Assembly (NCBI GenBank): GCA_019359505.1
Contig: JAHHHD010000010.1
Span: 62,001 to 126,000, forward strand
Length of the DNA: 64,000 bases
Direction of reading: 5' to 3'
Source of the DNA: Drouetiella hepatica Uher 2000/2452
GTDB taxonomy: Bacteria; Cyanobacteriota; Cyanobacteriia; Elainellales; Elainellaceae
Shown: positions 60,420-64,000 of the stretch, piece after piece
Layout: the number at the start of each line of letters is the position of its first letter
Numbering within the stretch: the first letter of the stretch is position 1
The notes under the pieces: model-generated
Told to the model about the DNA's origin: nothing
Database searches by the model: none
What the model saw: the letters and a program-made list of their open reading frames with translations, nothing else
Program-made: the position numbers and the translations under genes

Positions 60420-61100
60420 ATGCTTCAGAGAAGCAAGTTTTCAAGCAGCGTGCTAGTAGGTCTGATGAGCCTAGGATTTATTGGAGCGATCGCCGCTACT
60501 CCAGTTCTGGCGGGCGGATCGACCACAAGTGGATCGACCACAAGCGGATCGCCTACAGGTGGATTGATGACAGGTGGATCGTCCACAGGCGGCTCCAATG
60601 TACCCAGCAACGCAACTGAGCGAGATGGTGCCGTTCGGGTGCCTGAGGCAGGGACAACACAATCGATCGACACACGCAGCCAGAGCTTAGGTCAGGTTGT
60701 CAGCGGCAGTGCAGATTTCAGTACGCTAGAGACTGCTATCAAGGCAGCAGGGCTAGAGCAGGCTTTCGAGGGAACTGAACCTGTCACGATATTTGCCCCC
60801 ACCAATGAGGCATTTGCGGCAATTCCTGCTGAGGCGCTGAGACAGCTACTCTTGCCTGAGAACCGAAATGCTCTGCGTCAGATTTTGACCTACCACGTGG
60901 TGCAAGGTAGCCTCACCTCTGATGCGATCCAAGCAGGGGATGTGAACACGGCAGAAGGATCAGATGTGACGATCGCCACTAACTCTGGTAAAGTCACGGT
61001 TTCTGGCGCAAATGTCACCCAGGCAGACATTGTGACCCGCAATGGCGTAATCCACGCGATCGACCAAGTGCTGCTTCCTCCCGATCTCAAGCTTCAGTAA
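60420..61100 (+). CDS. Secreted fasciclin-domain protein
   Basis: This 226-residue protein has a signal peptide (VLVGLMSLGFIGAIAATPVLA, cut near residue 31). A Gly/Ser/Thr-rich linker follows, built from five 15-bp DNA repeats. A FAS1 domain runs from about residue 85 to the end. FAS1 motifs are clear: FSTLETAIKAAGLEQAFEG, VTIFAPTNEAFAAIPAE, ILTYHVVQGSL and NGVIHAIDQVLLPP. FAS1 domains mediate adhesion or matrix association. Its ribosome-binding site is excellent (AGGAGG). Confidence 0.93.
   Translation: MLQRSKFSSSVLVGLMSLGFIGAIAATPVLAGGSTTSGSTTSGSPTGGLMTGGSSTGGSNVPSNATERDGAVRVPEAGTTQSIDTRSQSLGQVVSGSADFSTLETAIKAAGLEQAFEGTEPVTIFAPTNEAFAAIPAEALRQLLLPENRNALRQILTYHVVQGSLTSDAIQAGDVNTAEGSDVTIATNSGKVTVSGANVTQADIVTRNGVIHAIDQVLLPPDLKLQ
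60516..60590 (+). repeat. 15-bp coding tandem repeat in the fasciclin gene
   Basis: Five imperfect units of the type GGATCGACCACAAGT run from 60516 to 60590, each encoding a Gly-Ser-Thr-Thr-Ser-like pentapeptide. The first two units differ at one base and later ones diverge. The array forms the linker between signal peptide and FAS1 domain. Confidence 0.9.
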
Positions 61101-61148
61101 ACCGCATCTAGGTTGCTGGGTTCTACGCTAAGTTCTGGGCTAAAGGGT

Positions 61149-61185
61149 GAGGGTTTTCTAGGAAAGCAGCTTTCTGAAAACCCTC
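61149..61185 (+). terminator. Hairpin after the fasciclin gene
   Basis: GAGGGTTTTC (61149-61158) pairs with GAAAACCCTC (61176-61185), and the intervening AGGAAAG/CTTTCT can extend the stem. It lies about 50 bp after the fasciclin stop and just before the convergent pentapeptide-repeat gene, so it could serve both. Confidence 0.65.
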
Positions 61186-61215
61186 GCGCTGGTTGGTACT
61201 TAGAGCGGATGGGCG

Positions 61216-61731
61216 CTAGGGGTGAACTGAACCATCTGGCATTCTTGCGCCTTGCAGAGTAGCGCCTGTCAGGTCAGGGCATCCACCAAAATTGAGGCTG
61301 ACGGTGGCTCCATTGTCGGTCGTGTTTAGGTTCATTCCTACAGGCGCACTGGGCGAAGGCGTGATGGGACTGCGATCGATTTGAAACCCAAAGTTTGAGT
61401 TGCCATCTGCCCGAACGCTGAAGCTAAACCCGTTGCATCCTAGGTCTGCGCCCTCAAGATTGGCATTGCGTAGGTTAGTTCGCTGCAGATTGGCGCTGCC
61501 TAAATTCGTTCCCTGTAAATCTGCGCCTTCAAGGTTTGCCCCAGACAAATCTGCTTTTTTCAAATCTAGCCTCGCTAGATCTGCTCCTTTCAGATCGCAG
61601 TCTAAGCATTTTCCAGTCTCTATCAGTCCTTGAATGCGGCTTCTCTGAGCAGCTACCTCGACTCCATACAATCCACCCGCCGTAATTCCAGCAACTAGGG
61701 CAACCGCGATCGCCGCCTTTTGAAGGTTCAT
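61216..61731 (-). CDS. Pentapeptide-repeat protein with N-terminal membrane anchor
   Basis: This 171-residue protein starts with a hydrophobic helix (AAIAVALVAGITAGGLYGV, residues 6-24) that is a signal anchor or signal peptide. LIETGKCLDCDLKGADLARL begins a run of about ten A(D/N)LXX pentapeptides up to residue 105, forming a short right-handed beta-helix. A loop with no repeats follows, then a final pair (CPDLTGATLQGARM). Cysteines at about 41 and 44 precede the helix. Function is unknown; such proteins are abundant in cyanobacteria. Confidence 0.9.
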   Translation of the reverse strand: MNLQKAAIAVALVAGITAGGLYGVEVAAQRSRIQGLIETGKCLDCDLKGADLARLDLKKADLSGANLEGADLQGTNLGSANLQRTNLRNANLEGADLGCNGFSFSVRADGNSNFGFQIDRSPITPSPSAPVGMNLNTTDNGATVSLNFGGCPDLTGATLQGARMPDGSVHP

Positions 61732-61831
61732 TGTGTCGTTTAAGGGACTCTAGAAATACGCCCTGCTCCTATGGTAGTGACTACAAGATCGGGCGATCGG
61801 TTTCCTGAGAAGTGCTTGAAGACGCTTGAAG

Positions 61832-62026
61832 CTAGTCGTCTGGAAACTGCCAGCAGGAGATATGTTCCACATTTCGACTCCCGCATGAGCAAGGGTCGTG
61901 GGCAGATGCAACCCACTGGCGATCGCATTCCCGGCAGTGGCACCAGATATTGCAGCGATCGGCTTCCGCAATCCGCAGCTGCCACTCGTACAGCTCTTCT
62001 GAACTCAGCTGAGAAGGATCTTCCAT
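61832..62026 (-). CDS. Small cysteine-rich cyanobacterial protein
   Basis: This 64-residue protein has two pairs of close cysteines (CHCRECD and CSCGS) plus two more (DRCNIWC). It begins MEDPSQLSSEELYEWQLRIAEA. The pattern indicates a zinc-ribbon-like metal site. I recall similar short proteins across cyanobacteria, always uncharacterised. It is divergent from glgC with a 192-bp shared upstream region. Confidence 0.72.
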   Translation of the reverse strand: MEDPSQLSSEELYEWQLRIAEADRCNIWCHCRECDRQWVASAHDPCSCGSRNVEHISCWQFPDD

Positions 62027-62218
62027 GCTGCCCTCTGGTTATTTCTCCAAATTAGAAGTCTAAAATTCTGAGTTCTCTTGTTTCGCTCTTGATTCCCAAC
62101 TTCACTCTCAAGGGTCTGTTGTAAATCTTCTTCCTTCTGACTATTGCAAACTTCGACCGACAATCAGACACTGAGTATGGGAGTTGATTGGTTGTTAAGA
62201 AGCAGTTAAGAGGTCATT

Positions 62219-63508
62219 GTGAAAAAAGTCTTAGCCATTATTCTAGGCGGCGGTGCTGGCACTCGGCTGTACCCGTTGACCAAACTGCGCGCAAAACCTG
62301 CTGTGCCTTTGGCAGGAAAGTATCGGTTAATCGACATTCCAGTGAGCAACTGTATCAACTCAGAGATTTACAAAATCTATGTGTTGACCCAATTTAATTC
62401 TGCCTCGCTCAATCGCCATTTGACGCGTACCTACAGCTTTTCAGGATTTAGCGAAGGATTTGTAGAAGTATTGGCGGCTCAGCAGACTCCCGAAAACCCC
62501 AACTGGTTTCAGGGAACTGCCGATGCTGTTCGTCAGTATATGTGGCTGTTCCAAGAGTGGAAAGCGACAGAATATCTGATTTTGTCAGGCGATCATCTCT
62601 ATCGCATGGATTACGCTCAATTTATCGATCGCCACCGTGAAACCAACGCAGATATCACCATTTCTGTGTTGCCCATGGATGACAAGCGAGCCTCAGACTT
62701 CGGTTTGATGAAGATGGATAATACGGGGCGCATCGTAGATTTCAGCGAGAAGCCCAAGGGCGACGCTCTGAAACTGATGCAGGTAGATACCACTCACCTA
62801 GGGCTTACGCCTGAACAGGCTCAGCTCAATCCCTACATTGCCTCCATGGGCATTTATGTCTTTAAGGCAGAAGTGCTGCTAGATTTGCTGAAGCAATATC
62901 CTGAACAAACAGATTTCGGCAAAGAAATCATTCCTCCTGCGGCGGCAACTCATAACATTCAGGCATTTCTGTTTGATGGCTACTGGGAAGACATTGGAAC
63001 GATCGAAGCTTTCTACGACGCAAATTTGGCGCTAACTCAGCAGCCTCAGCCCGCTTTTAGCTTTTATGACGACAATGCGCCGATTTATACCAGAGGACGA
63101 TCGCTGCCGCCGACAAAGATGCAAAACTGCACGGTGACAGATGCCATGATTGGCGATGGCTGCATTCTCAAGAACTGCCAGATTCATCACTCTGTGTTGG
63201 GCATTCGTACGCGGATTGACGCAGGTTGCACTATTCAGGACACGCTAATTATGGGCGCTGACTTTTATCAGCCCGTCCATGAACGACAGGCAGACCTCGA
63301 TCGGGGTACTATCCCGGTTGGCATTGGGGAAAACACTACCATCCGCCGCGCCATCATCGACAAAAATGCTCGGATTGGTCGAGATGTGCAAATCATCAAC
63401 AAAGACCACGTTGAGGAAGCCCAGCGTGAAGAGCTAGGCTTTCACATCCGCAGCGGCATTGTGGTAACGCTGAAAAACGCTATCCTCCCTGATGGCATGG
63501 TGATTTAG
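62219..63508 (+). CDS. glgC: Glucose-1-phosphate adenylyltransferase (ADP-glucose pyrophosphorylase)
   Basis: GlgC makes ADP-glucose from glucose-1-phosphate and ATP, the committed step of glycogen synthesis. The 429-residue protein opens with the nucleotide-binding loop [19 protein letters not shown]. It has the substrate segments [25 protein letters not shown] and [21 protein letters not shown], and ends with a left-handed beta-helix domain ([18 protein letters not shown]). The start is GTG at 62219 with AAGAGG 7 nt upstream. The lysine-rich 3-PGA activator sites expected in cyanobacterial enzymes are in place by position. Confidence 0.96.
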   Translation: MKKVLAIILGGGAGTRLYPLTKLRAKPAVPLAGKYRLIDIPVSNCINSEIYKIYVLTQFNSASLNRHLTRTYSFSGFSEGFVEVLAAQQTPENPNWFQGTADAVRQYMWLFQEWKATEYLILSGDHLYRMDYAQFIDRHRETNADITISVLPMDDKRASDFGLMKMDNTGRIVDFSEKPKGDALKLMQVDTTHLGLTPEQAQLNPYIASMGIYVFKAEVLLDLLKQYPEQTDFGKEIIPPAAATHNIQAFLFDGYWEDIGTIEAFYDANLALTQQPQPAFSFYDDNAPIYTRGRSLPPTKMQNCTVTDAMIGDGCILKNCQIHHSVLGIRTRIDAGCTIQDTLIMGADFYQPVHERQADLDRGTIPVGIGENTTIRRAIIDKNARIGRDVQIINKDHVEEAQREELGFHIRSGIVVTLKNAILPDGMVI

Positions 63509-63580
63509 GCACGCGATACTGAGCAAGATCGGCGCAAACTTCAGGCACCCTCTGCTTTTTGCCCAGCGAAGGTTGCTCAC

Positions 63581-64000
63581 GTGAAGAGAGTTACTGTCCC
63601 CCATCTGTTTTTTCTCATTGGCTTGCCAGGAAGCGGCAAGTCATTTTTGGCGAAAAGACTTCTGCACGATCACCCTGAGCGATCGCTGGTTTCCACGGAC
63701 GCCATCCGCGCCCAGCTGTTTGGTGATGAAGCCATTCAAGGCTCCTGGCCGTTAATTCAGCAAGAGATCCAGGTTCAGCTTCGGCAGGCAATAGGGCAGA
63801 TCCGAGAAGATGCCGCAGGACACCCGACAGCCATCTACGATGCCACCAACGCCCGCCGCAAAAATCGTCGAGAGGCGATCGCGCAAATGCGGGCGATCGG
63901 CTTTCGGCAGATTACGGGCATCTGGCTTGATACGCCTTTACCCATCTGCCTAGGGCGCAATCGCCAGCGCGATCGCCAGGTGCCAGAATCGGTCATTCTA
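63581..64000 (+). CDS. P-loop kinase, polynucleotide-kinase-like (partial, runs off the window)
   Basis: The frame is open from GTG 63581 to the window edge (140 codons, no stop). The Walker A motif is FLIGLPGSGKS at residues 11-21, and VSTDAIRAQLFGDEAIQGSW with YDATNARRKNR matches small AAA/PNK-type kinases (AAA_33-like). GAAGG 8 nt before the GTG is a reasonable ribosome-binding site. It lies 72 bp downstream of glgC on the same strand. The substrate cannot be inferred from the fragment. Confidence 0.8.
   Translation, partial: MKRVTVPHLFFLIGLPGSGKSFLAKRLLHDHPERSLVSTDAIRAQLFGDEAIQGSWPLIQQEIQVQLRQAIGQIREDAAGHPTAIYDATNARRKNRREAIAQMRAIGFRQITGIWLDTPLPICLGRNRQRDRQVPESVIL

Overview
The window is a stretch of cyanobacterial chromosome, most likely from a filamentous or Leptolyngbya-like lineage (the rank below phylum is inference). 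The evidence is the very high density of the HIP1-type octamer GCGATCGC, a ferredoxin-binding NDH-1 subunit gene (ndhS), a CYP120-type P450, glgC, a TIGR03279-type radical SAM protein, and several small proteins that I know only from cyanobacteria. I saw no tRNA, rRNA, CRISPR array, prophage or intact insertion sequence.

Layout. 1-2.4 kb: a short SSB, a conserved hypothetical, an NTF2-like protein and an ACT-domain protein. 2.4-9.5 kb: cobalamin (corrin ring) genes. A tightly coupled minus-strand operon cobG-cobH-cobI-cbiG/cobJ is preceded by a cobalamin riboswitch. cobL (cbiET) diverges from it and cobK converges on cobL. 9.5-27 kb: an exopolysaccharide locus. The minus-strand arm holds a methyltransferase, six glycosyltransferases, an ABC flippase/exporter and an O-antigen-ligase/Wzy-type polymerase. 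The plus-strand arm holds a Wza-like SLBB export protein, a Wzc-like autokinase and a kinase-less chain-length paralogue. 27-34.6 kb: an Lhr-like helicase, an isochorismatase-family hydrolase, a DUF4347/lectin/RTX surface protein flanked by two copies of one palindromic repeat, and the radical SAM protein. 34.6-37.4 kb: an accessory patch of three GNAT acetyltransferases, one clearly related to AAC(3)-I aminoglycoside acetyltransferases, plus a startless gene remnant and a small Cys4 protein. 37.6-48.3 kb: an M28 peptidase, ndhS, a HAS-barrel-like protein, a methyltransferase, a propeller-like/transglutaminase protein, a P450, an HTH-like protein, a tiny ribbon-helix-helix protein, a GHL10 hydrolase and a DUF389 membrane protein. 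48.5-60 kb: three secreted multidomain proteins. One is a PA14/M23 endopeptidase. The other two are giant adjacent proteins combining endonuclease/exonuclease/phosphatase, esterase-like phytase, beta-propeller phytase and RTX domains. 60-64 kb: a fasciclin protein, a pentapeptide-repeat protein, a Cys-rich mini-protein, glgC and the start of a P-loop kinase cut by the window edge.

How the genes work together. The cob genes cover much of corrin ring construction and are likely repressed by B12 through the riboswitch. The EPS locus contains the parts for assembling, flipping, polymerising and exporting one extracellular polysaccharide. The two giant genes at 51-60 kb look like a secreted phosphorus-scavenging pair, attacking nucleic acid and phytate-type phosphoesters. 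Gaps are rich in small palindromic, MITE-like repeats, in one case nested, and in 15- or 18-bp tandem duplications close to gene starts.
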